Below are positions 26,771 through 37,044 of a DNA stretch of 64,000 bases, one piece after another. The notes beneath the pieces are model-generated. The model did not search any database. It had not been told where the DNA came from and saw only the letters and a program-made list of their open reading frames with translations. Each line of letters begins with the position of its first letter. Position 1 is the first letter of the stretch. Source of the stretch: Pseudomonas putida. Lineage in GTDB: Bacteria; Pseudomonadota; Gammaproteobacteria; Pseudomonadales; Pseudomonadaceae. Made by a program: the position numbers and the translations under genes. The DNA lies in assembly GCF_028682455.1 (NCBI RefSeq), contig NZ_JANHLD010000001.1, positions 62,001 through 126,000 on the forward strand. Direction: 5' to 3'.

Positions 26771-28595
26771 CCTGCCAGGGTCGCCCGACCCTGTGCCGGG
26801 GCCTGCCCCCGCCGTTGCCGATCGTTTGAGCTGGGCGGAAATCCGCCGTCTGGCCCTGCACCATAAAAAAGCCCTGTGGATCGCCAATGGCGTCGCCGTA
26901 TTGGCGGCACTGTGCAGTGTGCCCATTCCCTTGCTGTTGCCCCTGTTGGTGGATGAAGTCCTGCTGGGGCATGGCGACGCCGCGCTCAAGTGGATGAACC
27001 AGTTCCTCCCGGACAACTGGCAGGTGGCGGCGGGCTACATTGGCCTGATGTTGGTGGTGACCCTGGGGCTGCGGTGCGCCGCGCTGGCCTTCAACGTGGT
27101 CCAGGCCAAGTTGTTCGCGGGTCTTGCCAAGGACATCGTCTATCGCCTGCGTATTCGCCTGATCGAGCGGCTCAAGCGAATTTCCCTCAAGGAATATGAA
27201 AGCCTGGGCAGCGGTACGGTAACCACGCACCTGGTTACCGACCTGGATACCCTCGACAAATTCGTTGGCGAAACCCTGAGCCGCTTCCTGGTAGCGATGC
27301 TGACCCTGACCGGCACCGCCGGGATCCTGATCTGGATGCACTGGCAACTGGCGTTGCTGATCCTGTTGTTCAACCCCCTGGTGATCTTCGCCACGGTGCA
27401 GTTGGGCAAGCGGGTCAAGCACCTGAAGAAGCTGGAAAACGACAGTACTTCGCGCTTCACCCAGGCCCTCACGGAAACCCTGGATGCCATCCAGGAAATC
27501 CGTGCCAGCAATCGCCAGGGCTATTTTCTTGGGCGCCTGGGCATGCGTGCCCAGGAAGTACGCAACTATGCGGTCGCCTCGCAGTGGAAAAGCGATGCCA
27601 GTGGCCGGGCCAGTGGCCTGCTCTTCCAGTTCGGTATCGATATCTTCCGCGCTGCGGCAATGCTCACCGTGTTGTTCTCCGACCTGTCCATTGGCCAGAT
27701 GCTGGCGGTGTTCAGCTACCTGTGGTTCATGATCGGCCCGGTCGAGCAATTGCTAAACCTGCAGTACGCCTATTATGCCGCCGGGGGTGCCCTGAGCCGG
27801 CTCAACGAGCTGCTGGCACGCGCCGATGAACCGCAGTATCCAGGAGGGGTAGACCCCTTCAAAGGGCGCGACACGGTGGGTATCGAGGTTCAGGGCTTGC
27901 GCTTTGCCTATGCCGATGAGCCGGTGCTCGACCAGTTGAACCTGTCGATCGCGCCAGGGGAGAAGGTGGCCATCGTCGGCGCCAGCGGCGGCGGCAAGAG
28001 TACCCTTGTGCAACTGTTGCTCGGCCTGTACAGCGCCCAGGCAGGCACCATTCGCTTTGGCGGCTCGACTCTGCAGGACATCGGCCTGGAAACCCTGCGT
28101 GAACATGTGGCGGTGGTGCTGCAGCATCCGTCGCTGTTCAACGACACCGTTCGCGCCAACCTGACCATGGGGCGCGACAGCAGCGACGAAGCCTGCTGGC
28201 AGGCACTCAATATCGCCCAACTCGATACCACCATCGCGGCCTTGCCCCATGGGCTCGATACCGTGGTCGGCCGCTCCGGCGTGCGGCTGTCGGGTGGCCA
28301 GCGCCAGCGCCTGGCAATTGCGCGGATGGTGCTGGCGGAGCCCAAGGTGGTGATTCTCGACGAGGCCACCTCGGCCCTGGATGCTGCCACCGAATACAAC
28401 CTGCACCTGGCACTGACACGTTTTCTCAGTGCGCGCACCACGTTGATCATTGCCCACCGATTGTCGGCGGTGAAGCAGGCCGACCGTGTCCTGGTATTCG
28501 ACGGTGGGCATGTGGCCGAGGATGGCGATCACCAGCAGTTGATCGCCGGTGGCGGCTTATACGCCAAGCTGTATGGGCATTTGCAACAGAGTTGA
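26763..28595 (+). CDS. ABC exporter, fused membrane and ATPase domains
   Basis: A 610-residue half-transporter. A six-helix membrane domain (about 55-345) precedes an ATPase domain (about 370-605) with Walker A GASGGGKST, signature LSGGQ, Walker B VVILDEATSALD and switch IIAHRLSAV. It belongs to the MsbA/lipid and drug exporter type; substrate unknown. The GTG start overlaps the preceding gene by 8 nt. It begins with an unusual proline-rich leader of about 20 residues. Confidence 0.85.
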   Translation: MLDLPGSPDPVPGPAPAVADRLSWAEIRRLALHHKKALWIANGVAVLAALCSVPIPLLLPLLVDEVLLGHGDAALKWMNQFLPDNWQVAAGYIGLMLVVTLGLRCAALAFNVVQAKLFAGLAKDIVYRLRIRLIERLKRISLKEYESLGSGTVTTHLVTDLDTLDKFVGETLSRFLVAMLTLTGTAGILIWMHWQLALLILLFNPLVIFATVQLGKRVKHLKKLENDSTSRFTQALTETLDAIQEIRASNRQGYFLGRLGMRAQEVRNYAVASQWKSDASGRASGLLFQFGIDIFRAAAMLTVLFSDLSIGQMLAVFSYLWFMIGPVEQLLNLQYAYYAAGGALSRLNELLARADEPQYPGGVDPFKGRDTVGIEVQGLRFAYADEPVLDQLNLSIAPGEKVAIVGASGGGKSTLVQLLLGLYSAQAGTIRFGGSTLQDIGLETLREHVAVVLQHPSLFNDTVRANLTMGRDSSDEACWQALNIAQLDTTIAALPHGLDTVVGRSGVRLSGGQRQRLAIARMVLAEPKVVILDEATSALDAATEYNLHLALTRFLSARTTLIIAHRLSAVKQADRVLVFDGGHVAEDGDHQQLIAGGGLYAKLYGHLQQS

Positions 28596-28702
28596 GAGTG
28601 CGCGGTATGTAATTGAGAAAAGCTCTCCAGATTCAATGGCAAATAGCCTAGGCTGTGGGGTTGTAGGTAGAGATTCATTCGGCTCTATGTGCAAGGGACC
28701 TC

Positions 28703-31159
28703 ATGAAGCGAAATCGGACTCTCGAAGCACCACGGTTGTTGGGCATTATTTGGCCATTCGTTGCCGTGGTGCTGTTTCAGGCATTGCTGGGGAGCATCAG
28801 CCTTTACGCCTTGTCGGCAGTGCGCGGCTATGTGGCAGGGGAAAGCCTCTGGTCCAAGGGGCAGAAGGACGCCATCTACTACCTCACGCTGTACGCCGAC
28901 AGCCGTGACGAGTCTGATTTTCGTAAATACCGCAGAGCGATTGCCGTGCCGCAGGGCGGGCACGAGCTGCGGGTGGCCCTGGATTTGCCTACCCCGGACC
29001 TGTATGCGGCGCGGCGCGGTATTCTGCAGGGAGGGAACCATCCCGACGACGTCTCCAGCCTGATCTGGTTGTATCTGAATTTTGGTCAAGTCAGCTACCT
29101 GAAAAAGGCCATAGCGCTGTGGGCGGAGGGTGACGGCTTTCTCAACCAGCTGGACGAAGTCGCCAGGCAAATGCACGAGGGCTTCCGTTCGGGCCTGGCC
29201 GATGCGCCCGCGGTGGCCCAGTGGAAGGCGCGCATTGCCGAGATCAACGAGGGGGTGGCCCCGGCAGCCCGGGCATTCAGCGACGCCTTGGGCGAAGGCT
29301 CGCGCATGCTTTTGCGGGTGTTGCTGCTGACCAACCTGGCGACCGCGCTGTTCCTGATCGCCCTGGCCTGGATGCGCTCCAGCAAGTTGCTTGCCCAGCG
29401 CCAGGCATTTGCCAGGGCCCTGGAGGTTGAGAAAGAGCGGGCGCAGGTCACCCTCGAGTCGATTGGCGACGGTGTGATTACCACCGATGTCGACGGCTGC
29501 ATCGCCTACATGAACCCGGCGGCCGAGCAATTGACTCACTGGCACGCCGCCCAGGCCCAGGGGCTGCCGTTGGCAGCGCTGTTCAGTCTGCTCGATGAAA
29601 ATGCCGAGAAAGATGGTCGGACGCTGCTCGAGCATGTGCTCAGCGGCGGCCTGAAGGGTGGGAGCGAGCACATCAAGCTGATCCAGCGGCTCGATGGCAG
29701 CACCGTGTCGGTGGCGTTGGTGGGGGCGCCGATCATGGCAGAAGGCAAGGTCAGCGGCATTGTGCTGGTATTGCATGACATGACCCAGGAGCGCCAGTAC
29801 ATCGCCAATCTGTCCTGGCAGGCAACCCATGATGCCCTGACCGGGTTGGCCAACCGCCGAGAGTTCGAGTACCGCCTGGAGCTGGCGCTCAATGCCCTGG
29901 CTCGCAAGCCGGCGCGCCATGCCTTGATCTTCCTGGACCTGGATCAGTTCAAGCTGGTGAACGACACCTGTGGGCATGCCGCGGGTGACGAGCTGCTGCG
30001 GCACATCTGCGCCGTGTTGCAGGCAGGGCTGCGTGAGGGCGACACCCTGGCCAGGCTCGGTGGCGACGAGTTCGGCATCCTGCTTGAAAATTGCCCGCAG
30101 GAGCAGGCCGAGCGTATCGCCGAAAGCCTGCGCCTGGCAGTGCAGAGCCTGCATTTTGTGTGGAAGGGGCGCCCGTTCATGACCACGGTGAGCATGGGAC
30201 TGGTGCATATCACCCAGGCGCCGACCACACTGGAGGCCTCCCTGCGCGCCGCCGACATGGCTTGCTACATGGCCAAGGAGAAAGGCCGCAATCGGGTGCA
30301 GGTCTATCATGCCGATGACAGCGAGCTGTCCATGCGCTTTGGCGAGATGGCCTGGATCCAGCGCCTGCATGTGGCGCTGGAAGAGAACCGCTTTTGCCTG
30401 TATGCCCAGGAAATCGCCGCGCTCGGCTCCCATGGCGGGGCTGGCCACCTGGAGATCCTATTGCGCCTGCACGATGAAAGCGGGCGGATCATTCTGCCCG
30501 ACAGCTTCATCCCGGCAGCCGAACGCTACGGGTTGATGACTGCGCTGGATCGCTGGGTGGTGCGCAGTGTGTTCCAGGTTATCCGCCAATGCCTCGATGA
30601 GCGCCGGGAAGGCCCGTTGGCCATGTGCGCGATCAACCTGTCGGGCAGTAGCATCGGCGACGACAAATTCCTCGAGTACCTCCGGCGTCTGTTTGGAGAG
30701 TTTGCCATTCCGCCGCATCTGATCTGCTTCGAAATCACCGAAACCAGTGCCATTGCCAACCTGGGCAGTGCCATTCGCTTTATCAACGAGCTCAAGGGAC
30801 TGGGCTGTCGTTTCTCGCTGGATGACTTCTGCGCCGGAATGTCTTCCTTCGCTTACTTGAAGCACTTGCCTGTCGACTACTTGAAGATCGACGGCAGTTT
30901 CGTCAAGGACATGCTCGATGATCCGGTCAACCGGGCCATGGTGGAGGTGATCAACCATATCGGCCATGTCATGGGCAAGCGCACCATCGCCGAATTCGTC
31001 GAAACCCCGCTGATCGAACAGGCCCTGCAGGAAATAGGCGTCGATTACGCCCAGGGTTACCTGATCGAGCGGCCACAGGTGTTTACCTGCGATAGTCTTC
31101 GGCGCCAACGGATTGCGGCAAGGCCCCTGTTGTCTCGGGCACCAGGGGCCTTTCGCTGA
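28703..31159 (+). CDS. Membrane PAS-GGDEF-EAL cyclic-di-GMP protein
   Basis: An 818-residue protein. A periplasmic sensor region is flanked by membrane helices (about 12-35 and 207-230), followed by a PAS domain (about 245-365), GGDEF (about 370-535; intact GGDEF at 453-457) and EAL (about 555-805). The EAL signature reads EIL (584-586) but keeps the glutamate. Other phosphodiesterase residues (NLSG, ETSA, DDFCAG, LKIDGSFV, AEFVE) are present, so both activities are possible. It is likely a dual-function enzyme in c-di-GMP turnover; the signal is unknown. Confidence 0.9.
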   Translation: MKRNRTLEAPRLLGIIWPFVAVVLFQALLGSISLYALSAVRGYVAGESLWSKGQKDAIYYLTLYADSRDESDFRKYRRAIAVPQGGHELRVALDLPTPDLYAARRGILQGGNHPDDVSSLIWLYLNFGQVSYLKKAIALWAEGDGFLNQLDEVARQMHEGFRSGLADAPAVAQWKARIAEINEGVAPAARAFSDALGEGSRMLLRVLLLTNLATALFLIALAWMRSSKLLAQRQAFARALEVEKERAQVTLESIGDGVITTDVDGCIAYMNPAAEQLTHWHAAQAQGLPLAALFSLLDENAEKDGRTLLEHVLSGGLKGGSEHIKLIQRLDGSTVSVALVGAPIMAEGKVSGIVLVLHDMTQERQYIANLSWQATHDALTGLANRREFEYRLELALNALARKPARHALIFLDLDQFKLVNDTCGHAAGDELLRHICAVLQAGLREGDTLARLGGDEFGILLENCPQEQAERIAESLRLAVQSLHFVWKGRPFMTTVSMGLVHITQAPTTLEASLRAADMACYMAKEKGRNRVQVYHADDSELSMRFGEMAWIQRLHVALEENRFCLYAQEIAALGSHGGAGHLEILLRLHDESGRIILPDSFIPAAERYGLMTALDRWVVRSVFQVIRQCLDERREGPLAMCAINLSGSSIGDDKFLEYLRRLFGEFAIPPHLICFEITETSAIANLGSAIRFINELKGLGCRFSLDDFCAGMSSFAYLKHLPVDYLKIDGSFVKDMLDDPVNRAMVEVINHIGHVMGKRTIAEFVETPLIEQALQEIGVDYAQGYLIERPQVFTCDSLRRQRIAARPLLSRAPGAFR

Positions 31160-31196
31160 GCATCTGCCAATAATCACAAGGAACAAGGAGCTGACA

Positions 31197-31982
31197 GTGA
31201 TTGATGCGTTTATTCGAACCGGTCCATTGATGGAGGCCTCCAGCTATCCGCTCTGGGCTCAACAGTTGATCAGGGATTGTCATCAGAGCAAGCAGCGGGT
31301 GGTGGAGCACGAGCTGTACCAGCGCATGCGCGACGGCCGGCTCAGTAGTCGCACCATGCGCCAGTACCTGATCGGTGGCTGGCCGGTGGTGGAGCAGTTT
31401 TCCCTGTACATGGCCAAGAACCTGACCAAGACCCGCTACGCCCGCCATCCTGGAGAGGATATGGCGCGGCGTTGGCTGATGCGCAACATTCGCGTCGAGC
31501 TCAACCATGCCGACTACTGGCTGTACTGGAGCCAGGCGCATGGCGTCAGCCTGCAGGACCTGCAGGCCCAGGAGGTGCCTACCGAGCTCAACGCCTTGAG
31601 CGACTGGTGCTGGCATACCTGCGCTGCCGACTCGCTGGTTGTGGCTATCGCCGCGACCAACTATGCCATCGAAGGGGCGACCGGTGAGTGGTCGGCGGTG
31701 GTCTGCTCGACAGGTGTCTATGCCCAGGGTTTCCCGGAGGAGGGGCGCAAGCGCGCAATGAAGTGGCTGAAGATGCATGCCCAGTACGACGACTCCCACC
31801 CGTGGGAAGCACTGGAAATCGTCTGTACCCTGGCGGGCAACAATCCGCCGCAGGCATTGCAGGTCGAGCTGCGCCGGGCGATCTGCAAGAGCTACGACTA
31901 TATGTATTTGTTCCTTGAGCGCTGCATGCAGCAGGAACAGCGCCAGCCCGCCCGGATCCAGGCGGAGCTGGCAGAGGGCTGA
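31197..31982 (+). CDS. TenA/PqqC-like family protein
   Basis: A 261-residue all-helical protein of the TenA/haem-oxygenase-like fold (LYQRMRDGRLSSRTMRQYLIGGWPVVEQF; later NYAIEGATGEWS). Often annotated as a TenA family regulator or iron-containing redox enzyme; true function unknown. The GTG at 31197 is chosen because AAGGAG ends 6 nt before it and the protein then begins VIDAFIRTG. Lies 37 nt after the GGDEF/EAL gene and may be co-transcribed. Confidence 0.78.
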   Translation: MIDAFIRTGPLMEASSYPLWAQQLIRDCHQSKQRVVEHELYQRMRDGRLSSRTMRQYLIGGWPVVEQFSLYMAKNLTKTRYARHPGEDMARRWLMRNIRVELNHADYWLYWSQAHGVSLQDLQAQEVPTELNALSDWCWHTCAADSLVVAIAATNYAIEGATGEWSAVVCSTGVYAQGFPEEGRKRAMKWLKMHAQYDDSHPWEALEIVCTLAGNNPPQALQVELRRAICKSYDYMYLFLERCMQQEQRQPARIQAELAEG

Positions 31983-31984
31983 GC

Positions 31985-32725
31985 TTACTGGGCGTTGAAC
32001 GCCTGGCCGTTGATGCCAGTGCTGTCCGGGCCCATCAGGTACAGGTAGACCGGCATGATCTGCTCTGGCAGCGGGTTGTTCTCCGGGTTTTCACCTGGAT
32101 AAGCCTGGGCGCGCATGCTGGTGCGGGTGGCGCCCGGGTTGACGCTGTTGGCACGCACCGGCGCCACGCCTTCGAGCTCGTCGGCGAGGGTCTGCATCAG
32201 GCCTTCGGTGGCGAACTTCGATACTCCATAGGCCCCCCAGTAGGCGCGACCTTTGCGTCCGACGCTGCTCGAGGTGAAGATCACCGAGGCATCCTGGGAC
32301 AGCTTGAGCAGCGGCAGCAGGGTGCTGGTGAGCATGAACATGGCATTTACGTTGATTTGCATGACGCGCATGAAGTTGTCGCCCGACAGCTGCTCCAGCG
32401 GCGTGCGCGGACCGATGATCGAGGCATTGTGCAGCAGGCCGTCGATATGGCCGAACTCGCTTTCGATCATGGCCGCCAGTTCGTCGTACTGGTGCGGCAG
32501 GGCCGTTTCCAGGTTGAAGGGAATTACGGCAGGCTTGGGGTGGCCGGCGGCTTCGATCTGGTCATAGACCTCGGCCAGGTTGCCTTCGGTCTTGCCCAGC
32601 AGCAGGACGGTTGCGCCATGCGCGGCATAGGCCTTGGCGGCAGCAGCGCCGATTCCGCGACCGGCGCCGGTGACCAGGATGGTCCGGCCCTTGAGCAGGT
32701 CGGGGCGGGCGGAGTAATCGAACAT
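31985..32725 (-). CDS. yciK: SDR family oxidoreductase YciK
   Basis: A 246-residue classical SDR with TGAGRGIG near residue 20, HNAS (in place of NNAG) and the YGVSK catalytic pair. The N-terminus MFDYSARPDLLKGRTILVTG matches the YciK family. Physiological substrate unknown. It is downstream of ubiG-mupP on the same strand, but a REP element intervenes. Confidence 0.87.
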   Translation of the reverse strand: MFDYSARPDLLKGRTILVTGAGRGIGAAAAKAYAAHGATVLLLGKTEGNLAEVYDQIEAAGHPKPAVIPFNLETALPHQYDELAAMIESEFGHIDGLLHNASIIGPRTPLEQLSGDNFMRVMQINVNAMFMLTSTLLPLLKLSQDASVIFTSSSVGRKGRAYWGAYGVSKFATEGLMQTLADELEGVAPVRANSVNPGATRTSMRAQAYPGENPENNPLPEQIMPVYLYLMGPDSTGINGQAFNAQ

Positions 32726-32752
32726 GGGGTTACCTCTTGAATTGTGGTGCCC

Positions 32753-32802
32753 ATCGCGGGACAAGCCCGCTCCTGTATGTGGGAGCGGGCTTGTCCCGCG
32801 AT
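32753..32802. repeat. REP palindrome between yciK and mupP
   Basis: Perfect 21-nt arms (ATCGCGGGACAAGCCCGCTC type) with an 8-nt loop. It lies between the yciK and mupP genes and has the same core as the element at 1336. Such elements often protect upstream mRNA from 3' decay or reduce read-through. Confidence 0.88.
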
Positions 32803-32813
32803 GCTTTTATGAG

Positions 32814-33491
32814 TCAGCAGCCGCACAGTGCGCTATCAAGCACCTTGCGCAGCTCCAGCGGATGATCGACCACCACATCCGCGCCCCAGTTGTTGGGGTT
32901 GTCTTCTGGATGAATATAGCCGTAGCGCACCGCCGCGGTACGGGTGCCGGCATCGCGGCCCGACTCGATGTCGCGCAGGTCGTCGCCGACGAACAGGACG
33001 CTGGCCGGGTCCAGGTTGAGGGTCTTGCAGGCGAGGATCAGCGGCTCCGGGTCCGGCTTGCTGTTCTTCACGTGATCCGGGCAGATCAGCAGGGCCGAGC
33101 GTTCGGCCAGGCCCAGGCGCTGCATGATCGGCTCGGCAAAGCGTACCGGCTTGTTGGTCACCACGCCCCACAGCAGGTTGCCTTTCTCGATGTCGGCCAG
33201 AAGCTCCGCCATGCCGTCGAACAGTTTGCTGTGTACCGCGCAGTCGCGCTGGTAGCGCTCCAGGAACTCCAGGCGCAAGGCTTCGAATTCTGCCGCTTCT
33301 GGCTTGATGCCGAAGGTGACTTCGACCATGGCGCGGGCACCGCCCGAGATCACGTCGCGGATCCGCTGGTCGTCGATGGCAGGCAGGCCGCGATCGGCGA
33401 GCATGGCCTGGCAAATGGCGATGAAGTCCGGCGCCGTGTCGAGCAGGGTGCCGTCCATGTCGAAAAGTACTGCTCGCAAACGCATGTTCAT
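32814..33491 (-). CDS. mupP: N-acetylmuramic acid 6-phosphate phosphatase MupP
   Basis: A 225-residue HAD hydrolase with motif I DMDGTLLD, motif II VVTNKP, motif III lysine in [10 protein letters not shown] and motif [12 protein letters not shown]. It resembles phosphoglycolate phosphatases, but in Pseudomonas the copy beside ubiG is MupP, part of the cell-wall recycling route to UDP-MurNAc that bypasses MurA and gives intrinsic fosfomycin tolerance. The start codon overlaps the ubiG stop by 4 nt. Confidence 0.87.
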   Translation of the reverse strand: MNMRLRAVLFDMDGTLLDTAPDFIAICQAMLADRGLPAIDDQRIRDVISGGARAMVEVTFGIKPEAAEFEALRLEFLERYQRDCAVHSKLFDGMAELLADIEKGNLLWGVVTNKPVRFAEPIMQRLGLAERSALLICPDHVKNSKPDPEPLILACKTLNLDPASVLFVGDDLRDIESGRDAGTRTAAVRYGYIHPEDNPNNWGADVVVDHPLELRKVLDSALCGC

Positions 33492-34186
33492 TCCTCGCGC
33501 AGGGTCTGGATCATGTAGTTGACGTCAACGTCGCTGTTGAGCTTGTAGTGCTTGGTGAGCGGGTTGTAGGTCAGGCCGATGATGTCTTTGACGTTCAGCC
33601 CGGCCTCGCGGCTCCAGGCGCCCAGCTCCGAAGGGCGGATGAACTTCTTGAAGTCATGGGTGCCACGCGGCAGCAGCTTCATGATGTATTCGGCGCCGAT
33701 GATCGCGAACAGGTAGGCCTTGGGGTTGCGGTTGATGGTCGAGAAGAACACCTGGCCGCCCGGCTTGACCATGCGGTAGCAGGCGCGGATGACCGAGGAA
33801 GGGTCGGGCACGTGCTCGAGCATTTCGAGGCAGGTGACCACGTCGAACTGCTCGGGCATTTCTTCGGCCAGGGCTTCGGCGGTGGTCTGGCGGTACTCGA
33901 CCTGTACCCCGGATTCGAGCTGGTGCAACTGGGCGACGGCCAGGGGCGCTTCACCCATGTCGATACCGGTCACGGTGGCGCCGCGCAGGGCCATGGCTTC
34001 ACTGAGGATGCCGCCGCCGCAGCCGACGTCGAGCACCTTCTTGCCGGCCAGCTTGACCCGCTCGTCGATCCAGTTGACCCGCAGCGGGTTGATGTCGTGC
34101 AGCGGCTTGAACTCGCTTTCGCGGTCCCACCAGCGGTGGGCCAGGGCTTCGAACTTGGCGATTTCGGCGTGGTCGACGTTGCTCAT
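33488..34186 (-). CDS. ubiG: Ubiquinone biosynthesis O-methyltransferase UbiG
   Basis: A 232-residue SAM methyltransferase with motif [17 protein letters not shown] and the UbiG-typical [22 protein letters not shown]. It performs both O-methylations in ubiquinone synthesis. The ATG at 34186 gives the canonical N-terminus [29 protein letters not shown] precedes it. Translationally coupled to mupP. Confidence 0.95.
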   Translation of the reverse strand: MSNVDHAEIAKFEALAHRWWDRESEFKPLHDINPLRVNWIDERVKLAGKKVLDVGCGGGILSEAMALRGATVTGIDMGEAPLAVAQLHQLESGVQVEYRQTTAEALAEEMPEQFDVVTCLEMLEHVPDPSSVIRACYRMVKPGGQVFFSTINRNPKAYLFAIIGAEYIMKLLPRGTHDFKKFIRPSELGAWSREAGLNVKDIIGLTYNPLTKHYKLNSDVDVNYMIQTLREE

Positions 34187-34247
34187 GGAACAGTCCTCTG
34201 AAACTCTGATAAAGGTGCTACGGGCTGGCAGTCCTGCTGCCAGCCGG

Positions 34248-35579
34248 TTATTCGGTACGTTCGCCGATCCGCTGGCCCCAGGCGCATGCCTTGGCATGCA
34301 GGACCTGTTCGTCCAGGCGGGTCAGGCGGCGCTCGTCAAGCAGTTGCTTGCCAGCGACCCAGACATGCTTCACGCAGTCGCGGTCACTGGCATAAATCAG
34401 TTGTGAGACCGGATCGTAGATCGGCTGTTGGGCCAGGCCCGACAGGTCGAAGGCGACCAGATCGGCGGCCTTGCCTGTTTCCAGGGAGCCAGTGACTTCG
34501 TCGAGTCCCAGTGCACGGGCACCATTGAGGGTGGCCATGCGCAATGCCCTGTGGGCATCAAGGGCGCTCGCCGACCCGGCCACGGCTTTGGCCAGCAAGG
34601 CTGCGGTACGGGTTTCGCCGAGCAGGTCGAGGTCGTTGTTGCTGGCCGCGCCATCGGTCCCCACCGCGACATTCACACCCGCTTGCCACAAGCGCTCGAC
34701 AGGGCAAAAGCCGCTGGCCAGCTTGAGGTTGGATTCTGGGCAATGCACCACGCTGGTGTTGCTTTCTACCAGCAGGGCGAGGTCTTCGTCGCTGACCTGG
34801 GTCATGTGTACCGCCTGCAGGCGCGGCCCCAGCAAGCCCAGGCGGGCGAGGCGTGCCAGCGGGCGCTCGCCACGGGTGGCCAGGGATTGCTCCACTTCGA
34901 AGGCGGTTTCGTGGATGTGCATGTGGATCGGCGCGTCCAGCTCCTCGGCGATGACCCGGATTTTTTCCAGGTTCTCGTCGCTCACCGTATAGGGGGCATG
35001 TGGGCCCAGGGCGACGGTGATGCGGGGGTGGTGGCGCAGGTCGCCGAACAGCTCGACGCCCAGGTGCAGGCCTTCTTCGGTACTGCGTGCGCCGGGTATC
35101 GGAAAATCCAGCAACGGCACGGCGATTTGCGCGCGAATGCCGCTGTTGTGCACGCGCTCGCTGGCAATCTTGGGGAAGAAGTACATATCGGAGAAACAGG
35201 TGATGCCACCCTTGATCTGCTCGGCGATGGCCAGGTCGGTACCGTCGCGAACGAACGCTTCGTCGACCCAGCGACCTTCGGCCGGCCAGATGTGCTCTTC
35301 GAGCCAGGTCATCAGTGGCAGGTCATCGGCCAGGCCGCGGAACAGGGTCATGGCCGCATGGCCGTGGGCGTTGATCAGGCCGGGGCTGAGCAGACAGCCT
35401 GGCAGCTCTCGGGTTTCGCTGGCGACCAGGCGCTCGGCCTCGGCCCTGGGGCCGATGAACACAATCTGCCCCTCGCGGATGCCCAGGCCGTGATCCTTCA
35501 AAACCACTCCGGCAGGTTCGACAGGCACCAGCCAGGTAGGCAGGAGCAGCAAGTCGAGCGGCGTAGCGGGTTTGGGCAT
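34248..35579 (-). CDS. mtaD: 5-methylthioadenosine deaminase (amidohydrolase)
   Basis: A 443-residue amidohydrolase of the TRZ/ATZ type. Metal ligands are seen in [24 protein letters not shown] and the later GTDGAASNN. The P. aeruginosa orthologue in the same place, between gyrA/mtnA and ubiG, deaminates methylthioadenosine to methylthioinosine. Together with divergent mtnA this supports a methionine-salvage role. The ATG at 35579 gives the conserved [19 protein letters not shown] start. Confidence 0.85.
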   Translation of the reverse strand: MPKPATPLDLLLLPTWLVPVEPAGVVLKDHGLGIREGQIVFIGPRAEAERLVASETRELPGCLLSPGLINAHGHAAMTLFRGLADDLPLMTWLEEHIWPAEGRWVDEAFVRDGTDLAIAEQIKGGITCFSDMYFFPKIASERVHNSGIRAQIAVPLLDFPIPGARSTEEGLHLGVELFGDLRHHPRITVALGPHAPYTVSDENLEKIRVIAEELDAPIHMHIHETAFEVEQSLATRGERPLARLARLGLLGPRLQAVHMTQVSDEDLALLVESNTSVVHCPESNLKLASGFCPVERLWQAGVNVAVGTDGAASNNDLDLLGETRTAALLAKAVAGSASALDAHRALRMATLNGARALGLDEVTGSLETGKAADLVAFDLSGLAQQPIYDPVSQLIYASDRDCVKHVWVAGKQLLDERRLTRLDEQVLHAKACAWGQRIGERTE

Positions 35580-35688
35580 GGCAAGGTTTCCCTGGGGGGC
35601 TTGAGCTGAGGGCGAAGTATACCCGAGCGTCTGCGCCTGGGGCTCGCTATAATCGTCCGCTTTTGATGTCCGAATGACGGGGTGAGGC

Positions 35689-36765
35689 ATGCGCGATCGA
35701 CTACTGGCGGCAGAGAAGGTGAGCGCTATCGATTGGCGTGATGGCGTCCTGTACCTGCTTGATCAGCGCGCGTTGCCGTTCGAGCAGACCTGGCAGGCCT
35801 GTACCGATGCTGCCGAGGTGGCCCAGGCCATTCGTTCCATGACGGTGCGTGGTGCCCCCGCCATTGGTATCAGCGCGGCTTATGGGCTTGCCATGGCCGT
35901 GCGCCAGCGCCTGACGGAAGGCGATGACTGGGAGATGGCCCTGGAAGAGGATTTCGAGCTACTGGTGCAGGCGCGCCCCACTGGCGCCAACCTGTTCTGG
36001 GCCCTCAACCGCATGCGCGAGCGCTTGTTGCGCATCAAGGCGGGTGACGATGTGGCGGCGATCATGGCAGCCGAAGCAGTTGCTATCCATGACAGTGATC
36101 GCGAGGCCAACCTGACCATGGCCCAGATGGGCGTCGATCTGATTCGCAAGCACCAGGGCAACGAACAGGCCTTGCTGACCCATTGCAACACGGGGGCGCT
36201 GGCAACCGGTGGCTTCGGCACCGCGCTGGGCGTCATTCGAGCCGCCTTTATGGAAGGCATGGTCGAGCGGGTCTACGTCAACGAAACCCGACCCTGGCTG
36301 CAAGGTTCGCGCCTGACGGCCTGGGAGTTGGCCGGTGAGGGCATTGCAGTGACGGTCAATGCCGACTCCGCCGCGGCTCACCTGATGAAGACCAAGGGCA
36401 TCACCTGGGTCATCGTCGGCGCCGATCGCATTGCCGCCAACGGCGACGTAGCCAACAAGATTGGCACCTACCAACTGGCCGTCAATGCCATGCACCACGG
36501 GGTTCGCTTCATGGTCGTGGCGTCGAGTTCGAGCATCGACATGAACCTGGAAAGTGGCGAGGACATCTTGCTGGAAGAGCGCAGTGGCAGTGAGCTGCTG
36601 GAGGTCGATGGCAAGCAGGTAGGGGCCGATGTGGATGCCTTCAATCCGGTATTCGATGTGACGCCAGCAGACCTTATCGATGTGATCGTGACCGAGAAGG
36701 GTGTCGTCGAGCGTCCAGATACGGTGAAGATGGCGCAGTTGATGTGTCGCAAGCGTTTGCATTGA
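35689..36765 (+). CDS. mtnA: S-methyl-5-thioribose-1-phosphate isomerase
   Basis: A 358-residue MtnA of the eIF2B-like family, with the catalytic cysteine in [18 protein letters not shown] and the aspartate in [18 protein letters not shown]. It converts methylthioribose-1-phosphate to methylthioribulose-1-phosphate in methionine salvage. Divergent from mtaD, with 109 bp between the start codons. Confidence 0.95.
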   Translation: MRDRLLAAEKVSAIDWRDGVLYLLDQRALPFEQTWQACTDAAEVAQAIRSMTVRGAPAIGISAAYGLAMAVRQRLTEGDDWEMALEEDFELLVQARPTGANLFWALNRMRERLLRIKAGDDVAAIMAAEAVAIHDSDREANLTMAQMGVDLIRKHQGNEQALLTHCNTGALATGGFGTALGVIRAAFMEGMVERVYVNETRPWLQGSRLTAWELAGEGIAVTVNADSAAAHLMKTKGITWVIVGADRIAANGDVANKIGTYQLAVNAMHHGVRFMVVASSSSIDMNLESGEDILLEERSGSELLEVDGKQVGADVDAFNPVFDVTPADLIDVIVTEKGVVERPDTVKMAQLMCRKRLH

Positions 36766-36893
36766 GTCTTTTCCTTCGCTTGCGGCCCTGTTGTGGCGGC
36801 TAACGGGCGTTACTGACGAGCAGTAGGGTAGTAGTGCCGCACCCTACTCCCACCGTCTGGGCGATTGTGGTAACATCCGACGGTTTCCAAGGT

Positions 36894-36912
36894 GGCCCCG
36901 CGGGGCCGTCTT
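36894..36912 (+). terminator. Possible terminator or leader hairpin upstream of gyrA
   Basis: The GGCCCCGCGGGGCC palindrome is followed by GTCTTTA in the mtnA-gyrA gap. It could terminate mtnA or lie in the gyrA leader. The T run is weak, so this is tentative. Confidence 0.4.
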
Positions 36913-37044
36913 TACTGCGCAGATCCATGGCTTAACTCGTTGATTTGTCGTAAGTCGTTGCAAGGAGACACTTTGCAGCGGCGAGCTTCGTTCGTCCCAT
37001 ATGGATGTGACGAGGTTTCACCAGAAAAAGGAATCAGGCTTCTC

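Noticed and set aside
36892..37044. 51-codon upstream extension of GyrA
   Set aside because: GyrA proteins begin [11 protein letters not shown]; the extension has no similarity and covers a hairpin and leader sequence.
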